Shown here in pieces: positions 47,716 through 58,968 of a stretch of 64,000 nt of DNA. The stretch lies in NCBI GenBank assembly GCA_026874595.1, contig CM049315.1, positions 64,727,389 to 64,791,388 of the forward strand, written 5' to 3'. The stretch is from Sipunculus nudus (lineage: Eukaryota; Annelida; Sipuncula; Golfingiida; Sipunculidae). The translations under genes and the position numbers were made by a program. Numbering within the stretch: the stretch's first letter is position 1; the number at the start of each line of letters is the position of its first letter. Under the pieces are notes generated by a model. That model was not told the DNA's origin, did not search any database, and saw only the letters and a list, made by a program, of their open reading frames with translations.

Positions 47716-48880
47716 ATCAGACTGTGAAATTGCAGGGCCAAGGATGTTTATGGTTTTTCCTGGATTAATGCCATTTTCATCTGTGATTTTGAATTGCTGG
47801 CAATTGACAATATAACTCTTATGTACAGGTTTCGGTCCACATGGGCAATTAAAAAAAAAAAATGATAATATATATATCATCATTATAAATAAAATGGCAA
47901 ACCAGCCCTCACAAAAGTGAACAAGATATCAAAACAGTGAATTAATCTTATTGTAACAGCCACCTTTTCTTCCGGTTGAAATACATAAAATATATTCCCT
48001 GTAGATCCCTGAAAAGATGTAAAGGCACACATAGAGATGAAATGAATAGTATTTTTAGGGAAACATACTCAGTGACCTCTTATGTACCATGTGACCACTT
48101 TATGACGTCATCAGCATTGTTCTGCTACAATTGTTTTGCACTGACTGAGCAATAGATGTCCAACTGCCATCATGTTCCTCAGTACACTGCACATTCCTGA
48201 AGAGATGAAAATTCAACCCAAAAAGCATTAAACACGACTGAAAGGTATGTATTTTTAAACTGCTTAATGTATTTTAATTATACAATTTCAAGAGGTAATA
48301 AGATATTTAAATATGTCCTTTTTAAATGTGATTCCTTACACATGCGTGCAACGGTTAATGTATAATTTTATTTTAACTTGCGTGGAAGTATTACATTGCG
48401 ATACATGGTATAACAGAAATTATAAAATATTGAAATTTAGAAATAATTTAAGAAAATTCATAAATGAGATTTAAAATTTTTTGATAATGACAATATAACA
48501 CAGTGGAAAAAGAGGAGGTTATTATTCCTCTGTTTCCTAAAAAGTTTTCTGTGAGAATTTAACCCTGAATCTGGGCAATTTTTATTTAATTGAATGGATT
48601 GATGTTTATATTGTTATTTAAATAGGTTATGATATTTTTAATAAACATCAATGAATCAATAACATTAACTTTTGATGACTTGCATTATAAATAAGATTTT
48701 TTTTTTAATATTAAGTATTGAACGTGTCATTGAGTATGCGAACCAAAGAGAAAAATACAAAGATGATACATTAATTGAGACCTTAGACTGCTAACATAAG
48801 GCTAATCATGAGGCTAATCTCAGAGAAAATGAAAAAGTGGCATAGATCTTGTTACAGTAAATTTACAAATAAGGACCTTA
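47716..48880 (+). other. Transposon 5' leader, possible non-coding first exon
   Basis: Between the left inverted repeat and the first recognisable codons there is about 1.1 kb without an open frame of note. AAAG|GTATGT at about 48243 is a near-perfect splice donor, and TTGTTACAG or GCTTGCAG around 48855-48893 could act as acceptors. A spliced 5' leader is therefore plausible but unproven. Confidence 0.4.
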
Positions 48881-48899
48881 TTCAACGCTTGCAGAAGAA

Positions 48900-51800
48900 A
48901 CATTATTCCGACTGTTGGCATGTATAGCAGAAACTGCAGAAATTCCTAAATGTGAAGCAACATCCTCAATGAAATTACACACGTGTTCTGTCCTTCCTGT
49001 GGACTGGTCACTGTGCCAGAAGGATGTACCAGGGAGTAGACTCAATCAAATTCAAACAATTCAAACATCAGAAAAAAATAATAAAAACATCGTGTTATGA
49101 CATTGTCGTGAGATGCCGATTGGCAGGAGTAATGGACATGATTGCTGCAGGTGGCAAACATCACCCCAGAGGCTATATGCTTTGAACAGGTCATGGCAGA
49201 TCTGAAGTTGGGTATTGCACGTGGTTATGTTTATTCATTGAAAGATATATGGTTGAGGTACAGAGATATACTTGCTTCAGACTTTAAGAAAGATCCAGGT
49301 ATATATAGAAGCATTACATTTAAAGAAAAGGTTAAAAACTATTTGAGTGAAAAACATCATTTGTTCAGCCTTTATGCCGAACAGATCCTTTGTTGATATT
49401 TCCGTCTGAACTAGCCGATCATGCATTGAAGGCCTCACTGCAAGAGAAATATGATAAATCAGAAGTTCAAAACCAGAAGTTATCAAAAGACTGTGAGGAG
49501 AGCTTACAGGAAAAAATAACAAAGATTTATTGAGGTGGTTGTTTAGAGTAGCAATTAAAGTGCATCATGATATAAAACAAACACCTGGCTATGGGTTCAA
49601 CGGTGGCATTGATGCCATTGGTGGTGCCAGAGAACCTTTACCTGTTGATACGTCTATTGTGTACTAGCGATAAAAGGCGGATGTGATAATGAAGTCATAA
49701 GTAAAGTTTTGAGCATTTGTCAAGACATAGTATTTTTTGCGTCTGATGGAAAGAAACTAACACCAAAACATATAGGTGTTGGATTAACAGTGCATCAAGC
49801 AACTCGTTCTAAAAGTTTGATTCGGTTGCTTCACGCTGCAGGACACACGGTCAGCTATGACAAAATTCTTCGCATTGACAACGCAATTGCTAATGATGTC
49901 CTTCAGCGGTACAAAACTCAAGGCAGAGTTATTATTCCACGGAACTTTGTCAAGAGCACAGGGCAAGGATACCTGAGATATGCTTGTGACAATATTGACA
50001 TCAATGAAGAGACTTTGAGTGGCATGTGAACATTTCATGCAACACAAGTTGTTGCACTGCGGAGGAAGGAGAGGGATGAGCCGAAAATGCATTTGAGCAT
50101 TACGCCAGACTCATCTAAAGTCCTGACAGAAGACCCTGAAATGTGTGACCATGATAATGTACACATGCCGATTTCCAAACCTGACCCAATATTGCAAGGT
50201 ATTTTACAGAACGAGTGGTACAAGCCAGAGGTCAGTGAAATAAATAAATCAGGAACAACTGACTTGGCAACGATTATTGCTCGCCATAGAGAATCTGAAG
50301 TCAAGCATGTTCCGGGCTGGAGTGGATTCAATCAAAAAGTGTCAAAAATTGATCCTGCTATAACTGAAGTAGGGCTTCTTCCAATCATAAATGCGCTAGC
50401 TCATGAGTTTGATAATGTCTGGACTGTCATGAGAAGGTGTCAGGCCATGACAAGGAAACTCCAAGAAAAATACACAATTATCACATGTGATGAACAACTT
50501 TACTGCAAAGCCAAAATGCTGAAGCGGCACAAAGCCGACGAAAGCAGGGATTTTGTGATCATGCTAGGTGGATTCCATATTCAAATGAACTTCTCCAAAG
50601 TGATTGGCCAGTATATGGACTCGTCATGTCTCAGTGACATCTAGGTATCAAGTGAAGTTTGGGGTCAGCACACATCTGAAAATATAATAAAGGGCAAAAC
50701 ATGGAACAGAGTCTTAAGAGCACACAAACTTACCCTGGAGGCTTTATGAAGAAATCTCTTGCCAATGGTTACCACTTAGGCACATGGAAAAGGACATCAA
50801 TTAGACATGAGGCTTGAGCCACTGGTTGCACAAATTTCAGAAGGTTTCCTAAACAAGAATGATGACATGATCGAATCCTCTACAACTGAACTTGCTGTGA
50901 ATCTTGCAAGCTTTTCAGAAATAATTGAATTATTTGATAAGGAAAACAGATACATGGCGACCTTTAAATTATGGATAAATTGCATGAATCTAGTTTCCAT
51001 GTTGCTTCGTTTTACTCGTTCAATTCGGGATGGACAATGGAATCTTTACATCTCATCTTTTGTTAAAATGCTGCCTTGGTTTGCAGCCTTTGACCATGTC
51101 AATTACACACGATGGGGAACAGTGTTTTTAGCAGATACGAAACTTTTAGAACAAACAGCTCCAGAAGTTTACCATGGATACTTGAATGGTGACTTTGTTA
51201 CAAAAGAATCCCTCCAAAGGTTTAACCAGATAGCTGATGACCAAGCCGTAGAGCATGTGAACAAGGTTTGCAAAGCAGCAGGCGGACTAATAGGCATTAC
51301 ACGTGCAGAAACAGCACGAAACAGATGTTGTCATACATACAGAGAGCGATCACAGCTAGCCAGAGACACCAGGGTGATGTTCAGTACCAATGTTGATTCA
51401 GATGACTATCACAAAGATCTTGGCCCGAAACAAATGCAAAGAGACCAAGAAGATATACATAAACTTGTCCTACAATTTCAACGCTACAATGTATTTGGTC
51501 GTGATTCTGGAGAACTCATATCACTGACAACTGGAGATGTTGCGAGCTATGATGTGAAAAATGATTTGCTCAGAGCCCAGAAAATAGGAAACCTAGCTGT
51601 CGTAGACTTTGTACAGAACAGAATAGGTAACGAGGGTCAGTCTCAAACTTTTCAAAAAGGCACAATCTGAAAACATTAGGATCAATGTAAAAGTAAAGCT
51701 AGACCATCAGGAAATTGTGTCTGTTAAAGCTGACAGAAATTTCTTTAAACAAGTTGTTGTGGCAGTAGAAGCTGGACGCAAAGTAGGAAAGATTCTTGAA

Positions 51801-53178
51801 CATGAACTTTCTCCTGAGCCACTTTCCCTCGCTCCTCTTGACGGGAAGCTGAGAATACCAAAGAACAAGTTAGATTTGAGCAAAATATTGTTGCAAAATG
51901 TACCTCTAAATCAGCCACCTGACAAACAAAATAGAACCTGTGTTATTATTGATGCAATGTTTGTATTTCAGGCCTTAGGAAATCGTCCGGTGACTGAGAC
52001 CTTCGGTGGCCTGTTAGATCAGTTTCAAGGGTATTTAGAAGGACAGTTTTCAAATAATTGCTGTAGGGTTGATGTAGTGTTCGATCAGTATCTAGAACAG
52101 TCAATAAAATGTGGAACACGCTTATGTCGTTCGCTTGGGAAATGTGGAATCAAACGGGAGGTTGAAAGTAGGCATCAGAAAATTGGAAAGTGGGACAATT
52201 TCATATGTCTGAATGAAAACGAAATATGTCTTACAAACTTCATTTGCGTAGAGATTGTAAAGACGTATATTCCAAAAGAAAACGAAGAACTGCTTCTCAG
52301 TGGCGGATTCTTTGAGTCCAAACAGGTTTGGTCATCTATAGGCCAGGATGTGATTTCTTTATATTCAACCCACAGGGAGGCAGAAACAAGAATACTGCTG
52401 CATATAAATGATGCAAAAGCCTCTGGATTTCAGCAGGCAGTTATAATTAGCCGTGACACTGATGTACTGACCCTGGTTGTGGCATATAGGTCCAGCCTAT
52501 GCCAAAGTCTTTGGCTTCAGGCAGGAACTGCAAGCATGTAACAATATATTCCGATACATAAAATCAAAATAAGTGATCCTGTACAAAGACCCCTGTTGGC
52601 ATTTCATGCATTAACTGGATCAGATACTACAAGTCAATTTGCGGGCATTGGCAAACAAAAGGCATGGAAAACATTTTCAATGTATCAAGAAATGCTAGCA
52701 GGTGTGGGAGAAGATGACATTCCGGATGAGCCGGTTTTCTCTGCGGTCGAAAAATTTGTGTGCAAGTTGTATGATCAGTCCACAAGTGCTGAGTCCATAA
52801 ATGAAGTAAGGAACGTTTTATTTCACAGAATCAAAAGAAACCTGGACATGCTACCACCCACTAAAAAATGCCTTAGACTGGCATGTACGACGAACTCATT
52901 TCCAAACCTTAGTATGGAAAAAGGCACTTGAACGATGTCCAGTTCTTCCGTCAGTGGAAGACAGTGGATGGTATTTTGACAGTAAAGTAAATGCATTGAA
53001 ACCAGTCCTCCTTTCGAAAGAAGTTCTCTCGGTGGCTTCATTGCAGCTTACATTTTGCGGGTGTTCTATTGGGGGTACTCCTTGTGCAACAGGAAGGTGC
53101 AGGTGTACACGACTAAAACTTTCTTGCACAGAAGCTTGTGCTTGCAAAATTCACTGCAAGAATCCAAACCATGATTAA
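48900..53178 (+). pseudogene. Transposon gene with FEN1/XPG-like nuclease signature and Cys-rich tail
   Basis: The product is presumably the element's own mobility protein. An N-terminal zinc-finger-like part has LCQKDV and RLNQIQTIQTSEK, then MIAAGGKHHP (48990-49165). A central region follows with GIARGYVYSLKDIW, FASDGKKLTPKHIG and DNIDINEETLSGM (49200-50030). The C-terminal third resembles a PIN/FEN nuclease: IIDAMFVFQAL (51940), HREAETRILLHI (52370), ISRDTDVLTL (52450) and LTGSDTTSQFAGIGKQKAW (52610). The last mirrors the FEN1 'GCDY...GIG' segment. The tail (53060-53160) has nine cysteines in CxC clusters. I count seven frameshifts (near 49072, 49170, 49378, 49515, 49660, 51655 and 52865, several in A runs) and five in-frame stops (50027, 50642, 50747, 50777 and 52539). 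It is long dead. The nuclease comparison is mine by motif; activity is not shown. Confidence 0.85.
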
Positions 53179-53840
53179 GTGACATTTTTTCCACACAAAG
53201 GTGAGAAAAATACAATAAGTTAACTGCTTTATAACATTTTTGTCGTGGAAAGTACAAAGGCTTTTTTAAGTATAATTCAATTTTTTACACAATATCATGA
53301 TTATATTATTCTAAATTATTAAGGGTATTACATGATATTTTCTTAATGACATTAACTTATTTTTGTTTATCCGTATTTATGCAAAATACGAAAGGAATAT
53401 TTCTGCTAGACACAACTATAAAGAAACTATTCTGGAAAAGTTTTCGCCATGTTAACAATATTGGTAAGATGTCATAATTAAAATGTTCTCCATTGTCTGT
53501 TTAATGTTCAGTTTGTGTGCATCATTGGAGACAAAACAAAACTAAGTGTGGCAAAATTTGAAATCTAGGTTACCTGCCACAGGATTATTCGGCAGGTAGA
53601 TTTTCATTGCCCTAAAAGTGTGTCCTCCAATAATTATTCTGCGTCTTTGGTAGGCTTGGGACCTCCGGAATAATTGAAATTGAATTTAACAGGGCCGTTT
53701 TTAAATCAGAGAATCAACGAAATCATTTTGAAATGTGTAAAACTGCATTCCTTAACCCTAAGAATGAACTTTTTAGAAACTAATTTCACTATTATAGCAG
53801 GCCCGATAGCTTAAGTGTCATGATAAATAGGGGTTATTTT

Positions 53841-54581
53841 TGTGGCGGCCATTTTGAATTCCAAGATGGCGGCCATCTTGTAACCCAAGATGGCTCCCAT
53901 GAGAGCATTTTAAAAGACATATCTTTCATCACTTGAACCCGGTAATGAGGGTTTCTCTTAATTAATAGTGCTTATTGGAAATGCAAATGTCGAGATGCCG
54001 TATTTAGACATACAGTCTGACGGCTGATATCAAATGAAGACACATATACTGAGAAGTGATGACGACGATACAGATTCAGGGAGGTTAAGGGGTTTAAAAA
54101 TGCATATGAAAAATTAAACTGGTGCCGTCTTTACATTGGTGAGTGTATTATTTTTTTGTGTGAAAAATCAGAATCTCTCTTTAGAAAAAAAATGGATTTT
54201 GTATTCCCCCAAAACCACTATTTCAGCATCCCTGGGGGCTATATTTTCAGGAAAATAGGTGTTTTTCGTGGCGGCCATTTTGAAAACCAAGATAATTGCC
54301 ATGGTATCATTTTGAAATTGTCAAATTTAAATTCCTTGACCCCAAAAAGGGTTATCTGGAATTTTATCCCATGGTTCTAGCTTGTTTAAGTGCTGAGATA
54401 TTGGAAAATTAGGTTTAGTATGGCGGCCATTTTGAAATCCAAGAAGGCTGCCATACATCCAAATGCCAGGATGGAAACAAGCTTTTTTCTTTTTCTCTTA
54501 AATTAGTAAATTATACCTGTTTCCAAATTCTACTCAGACAATTTAGCAAAAATTATTTTTTCGGGTTCTGCCTCCTGACTA
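53841..54581 (-). repeat. Right terminal inverted repeat
   Basis: Inverse of 46985-47715. It retains about 25 bp near its inner edge (a second AAGATGGCGGCCATCTTG palindrome at about 53863-53880) that the left arm has lost. YY1-like AAGATGGCGGC or ATGGCGGCCAT motifs are at about 53842-53880, 54269 and 54420. Confidence 0.93.
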
Positions 54582-55580
54582 CATAAGAATGCGTATGGCA
54601 CTCTAAAGGCTCAGCTAGCTGATCCGCCCCCCCCCCCCCCCTTCCGGTACTGAAAATACTCGATTTCAGTAAGCGGTCTACCTGAAATGCGACGCGTCGA
54701 ATGTCGGAATCGGAAGTATCCTTAAGCCCAAAACACACTAACGCGCGCGTCAAGCGTCACGCGTCAAGCGTCAAATCTGGAAAAATCGCTCCACTCTATT
54801 TATCAATGACAAAACAGACAAACGCGCGCGTCAAGCGTCAGCTATCGCTCCTGGAGCGATTTTTGACGCGTGACGCGCGCTAGCCGCGTGGAGATTCCAG
54901 ATAATGACATAACTAAATAGAGGGTTTCCCTCCCCAGCACTCAAATTCTATATAAAACTCCGGGTGAAACGTTTGTTATTATTCATTGAACGATAATAAT
55001 TGATTTTTATCTGGATAGAAAACATGAAACAGAGCAACACAAATATATAAATATCGTTCAGAATAGTGACTGAGTTCTGTCATATTTAGAACAGGTCACA
55101 AAAGATATATATTTGTATATATCCAACGCTTATTATCGAAATTACTTTTTTTACAAAGATAAACAAAAAAAATGCAATAAGTGCTTGGTTAATACCTTCC
55201 AATCTGACGCGTGTAGTGCGCGTTGTAGCCGCGTTAGTGTGTTTTGAATTTGTCGCGTGGCGCACGCGTGACGGGCGCGTTAGTCTGTTTTAGGCTTTAT
55301 GCACGAGCATGATGGAATGATACATATGATAGCTTATGCTATCAGAACGTTAATAGCTAGAGAACAAAATTACTTTGACGATTCTTTGGGCTGTTCAGAA
55401 AATTGAAATGTACTTGTCATGTCGATCTTTTACTATACAGACAGACCACAAGCCTCTAAAGTGTATCAAAGGATAAAAGGACAGTGACTTAGTTTCCGGT
55501 TTAGTAGAACTACTGTATACATCGCAATGCCTGTGGATTTTTAATCCTCAGATTCAACGAAAAAAAACATTTTGCCTAAA
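54582..55580 (+). pseudogene. Ty3/Gypsy RNase H remnant split by a MITE
   Basis: Reading the plus strand, TLKAQLADPP and PVLKILDFSK (54598-54675) lead into CDASNVGIGSIL (54689-54724). After the 572-bp insertion the frame resumes with MHEHDG, IAYAIRTLIAREQNY (55325-55372), LWAVQKIEMYL and FTIQTDHKPLKC (55427-55462). These are the successive conserved blocks of a Ty3/Gypsy RNase H, ending in the TDHKPL box. A C run of 16 (54608-54623), a frameshift near 54675, another near 55372 and a stop at about 55478 show decay. It is the downstream half of the Gypsy copy whose reverse transcriptase lies at 46868-46984. No LTR was found, so I cannot delimit the element. Confidence 0.88.
54725..55296. mobile_element. 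572-bp MITE, Harbinger-like (TTA duplication)
   Basis: The ends are AGCCCAAAACACACTAACGC and the inverse of AGCCTAAAACAGACTAACGC. TTA is duplicated at 54722-54724 and 55297-55299. Removing the insert restores TATCCTTATGCA, exactly as in the inverted Gypsy copy at about 45470-45482. The TTA duplication suggests PIF/Harbinger. Inside both ends, CGCGCGTCAAGCGTCA-type repeats give a CpG-rich character unlike the surroundings. Confidence 0.85.
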
Positions 55581-55802
55581 GGGCACACGAATTGCTGACC
55601 GGACAATGGAGAGTTGATCATCGCCATAGTCTTCTGAATAATACTACCGAATTCCTTTTATTTTACAACACCAACCCATTGAAAAGTTCCATAAGGTCAT
55701 TTTAAAATTTCTGTATGATAAAAAATTTTGTTAAAGTTTTAGTTTGGTTTCATCTTTTATTTATCATTCTTACGGAATCAAGCTGGTTATGGGCCCTTTG
55801 AC

Positions 55803-56548
55803 GTGTTCCCCCGTGCTCTCCCGTGCTCTCCCGTGTTCCCCCGTGCTCTCCCGTGCTCTCCCGTGTTCCCCCGTGCTCTCCCGTGCTCTCCCGTGCTCTC
55901 CCGTGTTCCCCCGTGCTCTCCCGTGTTCCCCCGTGCTCTCCCGTGCTCTCCCGTGCTCTCCCGTGTTCCCCCGTGCTCTCCCGTGCTCTCCCGTGTTCCC
56001 CCGTGCTCTCCCGTGCTCTCCCATGTTCCCCCGTGCTCTCCCGTGCTCTCCCGTGTTCCCCCGTGCTCTCCCGTGTTCCCCCGTGTTCCCCCGTGCTCTC
56101 CCGTGCTCTCCCGTGCTCCCCCGTGCTCTCCCGTGTTCCCCCGTGTTCCCCCGTGCTCTCCCGTGCTCCCCCGTGTTCCCCCGTGCTCTCCCGTGTTCCC
56201 CCGTGTTCCCCCGTGCTATTCCGTGCTCTCCCGTGCTCTCCCGTGTTCCCCTGTGCTCTCCCGTGCTCTCCCGTGTTCCCCCTGCTCTCCCGTGCTCTCC
56301 CGTGTTCCCCCGTGCTCTCCCGTGCTCTCCCGTGTTCCCCCGTGTTCCCCCGTGCTCTCCCGTGTTCCCCCGTGTTCCCCCGTGCTCTCTCGTGCTCTCC
56401 CGTGTTCCCCCGTGCTCTCCCATGCTCTCCCGTGTTCCCCCGTGCTCTCCCGTGCTCTCCCGTGTTCCCCCGTGCTCTCCCGTGCTCTCCCGTGCTCTCC
56501 CGTGTTCCCCCGTGCTCTCCCGTGTTCCCACGTGTTCTCCCGTGCTCC
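55803..56548 (+). repeat. 10-bp minisatellite of two main unit types
   Basis: About 75 units in almost strict 10-bp phase are either CCGTGCTCTC or CCGTGTTCCC, with rare CCGTGCTCCC. The common order is one TTCCC unit followed by two CTCTC units, with local BA and BAAA variations. A single-base deletion shifts the phase near 56281. The minus strand has GGG every 10 bp. Long open frames on both strands are artefacts of a period that avoids stop codons. Confidence 0.97.
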
Positions 56549-56907
56549 ATTGACAAAGTGGACTTGGTAATATCCTTAGGGCCGAGAACAAAGTGGTGCT
56601 GCTGCCCTTTTTGCATGGGCGGGGGGGGGGCATTGAACATTTCCTCTTTTTCTCCTCTCACACGGCAATAAATACCCAGTTCTGGACCAGAATCAAGCAG
56701 CGAAAGGGTTGTTTAAAGTTTGCTTTAGGTGTGAAAATAAACAAACAGTTTAAACTGTACTTGCAATCTACATCCGGGACACAGTCGCAGAAAAGAGGCG
56801 GCTACAAACAACATATGCACAGAAATTATCTCTCCCTGCCAGGATCGAGGTTACACCTGTCCCTGAATATAGCATATCTGTAAAGGTCAGGTGCAACTCA
56901 GATGCTC

Positions 56908-56938
<31 letters not shown>

Positions 56939-58968
56939 TCGTCCAGAAGTCAGCCATGTTAGTTCTGAAATGGTGTGGTTCGAGGCAGTTCGCGGTTTCA
57001 TTCAAGGACGATGGCCTTCATGTGCTAGTGCCCGTCAGTTTGGTCTGTGGTCACTTTGTTAGAGAGACCCGCAGGACTACAAAAGGTTTATTGTGTGTAA
57101 TCAATGAGGTGCCCGACTACAGGGGAACAATCAAATAAAATTTATTACTCAATAAAGCAATGAAAATCACTTTAAATTTGCAACCTATTGGAAAAAATGT
57201 ATGCGGTTATGTCTAAATTTTTGATGCTGTCGAATTTTCATATGTTGACAATATGTAACTAAAAATCGATGTTTGCATTTTTGCTTCCGCCATCTAGGAT
57301 AAACGGTAGCCATATTAAAACCCGGGTTATATCACTCGAAAACAGTCATTATACAAACGAATATACGAAAACCATTTGACCCCTTAAACTTATCCTAAAT
57401 AGAAAACTTTTCTACGTTCAAACAGTTTGTATTGTACATATTAAATGAGATCAATGTTAAAGATAGTCTTTTCATGAGAACATCATAACGGAAATAGCTA
57501 CTGATTTTTTCACTCGTTAGCCGTAATATGTATTGTTTTTCATTTTTAAAGCTGATTTTCACATTTGCGTCATTTATCAACGAATTTGCGTATACAAATA
57601 TGGGAATAGCGATACTGATTGGAAAATTAAAAGAAAATGGATGTTATTTGGAAGCATATAGTAAAGGGTTTGTCTGCTTACTAAGTTGGTCTTCCCTTTT
57701 GTCTGGCTAATTGTCTAGTGAATATACAATTAGCTAATTTGCATATGAAATGAGCAATTGATTGAATCATGATTACCGTGGGTTTATGGTGCGAAATAAT
57801 GCATCAATTGATTATCTATGCCAAGGTGTGCTTGCTCAGGTGCTTGTGGTAACTGATCTAACCCTCCTTCAGTCAACTGTATATATAATCAGCTAATTAG
57901 CATATGTAATGAGCGACCGGTCAAATAATGATCATTGTGTTTTTGTGCGAAATAAGCGTGTACAATATACAATAATTATCATCTGACGTTAAAGAAAGTC
58001 ATACTACTTAAATAAACTCTGCACCAGTTTAAGCAAATATTCAATTTATGCTCGAATATGTGCCACAAATTAGCTTCAATAAGATCTAGAAGGTGTCTAA
58101 CTCATGTTCTTGATGATGTGATGTCTTGCTGAAAGAGAATGAATATTTTATCCCTTTCATGTTTAAAAATATTTGTACTGTATGCCTTTTGTCACGTTTA
58201 TTTATTTTTATATTGATTCTTCTCAGGGCCACCGAAATCATACCAATAGTCTATAATCGAATTGATTCTTGTCAAAATTATATGGATTATCATATACGTC
58301 CTCTTACATCGACTGTATAACTAGGCCGATATGACGCTAGCGCTTGTATCCACCCATGTGTAGTAATCACATTTGCTTGTACAATTTAATCATGTAAAAG
58401 TATTTCCATCTGCCAGTGTTATATTTGCAATAATGAGACAAACACTGGCATAAATATACATGTATATTATATGATAAAAAAAAATACTTTAGAGATGTTA
58501 CTTTAATAAAACATGTTACTAAGACACACACTAGCTGTTATAGTTTATATGCGGATAAATACTCGTATTTTGTTTTGGTGTCCTCCCCTGTGTTTTGTTC
58601 TGCTCCAATTTCAGATCCTTCATTTAATGCCTTATATTGCTTATATGGATGGTGCTATAGATTTTGTACATCCTAAAGCCCAAAACGGCTCGCGACAAAT
58701 TCAAAACAAACAACTCGGCTACAACGCGTCAGATTGGATGGTATTAACCAAGCACCTGTTGTCTTTAATAAATAAAGTGGAGAGACTTTTTCAGATTTGA
58801 TTTATAATTTATATTTTCATAAATGTTCAAGTGTCGGTAGCTTATAAAATGTAAGCCTCATCAACCACTTACAATCCTTTTTCAATGACGTTAACTCAAA
58901 CACTCAAACTCGTGTACGCTAGAAGAGTCACCCATCAAGCATCCATGATTGCTTGTTCAGACCGTTGA
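56549..58968. other. Single-copy DNA with a diverged ~160-bp duplication
   Basis: A G run is at 56922-56938. The phrases CAATTAGCTAATTTGCATATG (57728) and AATCAGCTAATTAGCATATG (57888), each followed by GTGCGAAATAA, mark a duplicated segment about 160 bp apart. An acceptor-like TGCTCCAATTTCAG precedes 58615 and an open frame continues to 58800, but I do not recognise it. No gene is supported. Confidence 0.45.

Larger units (their letters stand above)
46985..54581 (+). mobile_element. 7.6-kb DNA transposon with ~735-bp inverted repeats, Academ-like
   Basis: The left arm (46985-47715) and right arm (53841-54581) are inverted copies beginning TAGTCAGGTGGCAG and TAGTCAGGAGGCAG. The flanking CAT is a 3-bp duplication. 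Both sides lie in Ty3/Gypsy sequence read in the same direction, which supports insertion into a Gypsy element. One gene with a FEN/XPG-like nuclease signature and a cysteine-rich tail fills the centre. From memory, Academ transposons have 3-4 bp duplications and some encode an XPG-type nuclease plus a cysteine-rich motif, so Academ is my best guess; other superfamilies remain possible. The element is degraded. Confidence 0.75.

Noticed and set aside
47202-54380. A 74-codon open frame found in both arms (47202-47426 minus, 54156-54380 plus)
   Set aside because: It recurs because the arms are inverted copies. It differs by scattered changes without a coding pattern and lacks protein features.
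55744-56671. Five overlapping 255-303 codon open frames on both strands
   Set aside because: A 10-bp period without stop codons opens all frames at once. The frames begin and end at the edges of the minisatellite, so they reflect the repeat rather than a gene.
58615-58800. Possible exon after a strong acceptor-like TGCTCCAATTTCAG
   Set aside because: The frame is short, low in coding signal and unrecognised; kept only as a remark in the region entry.
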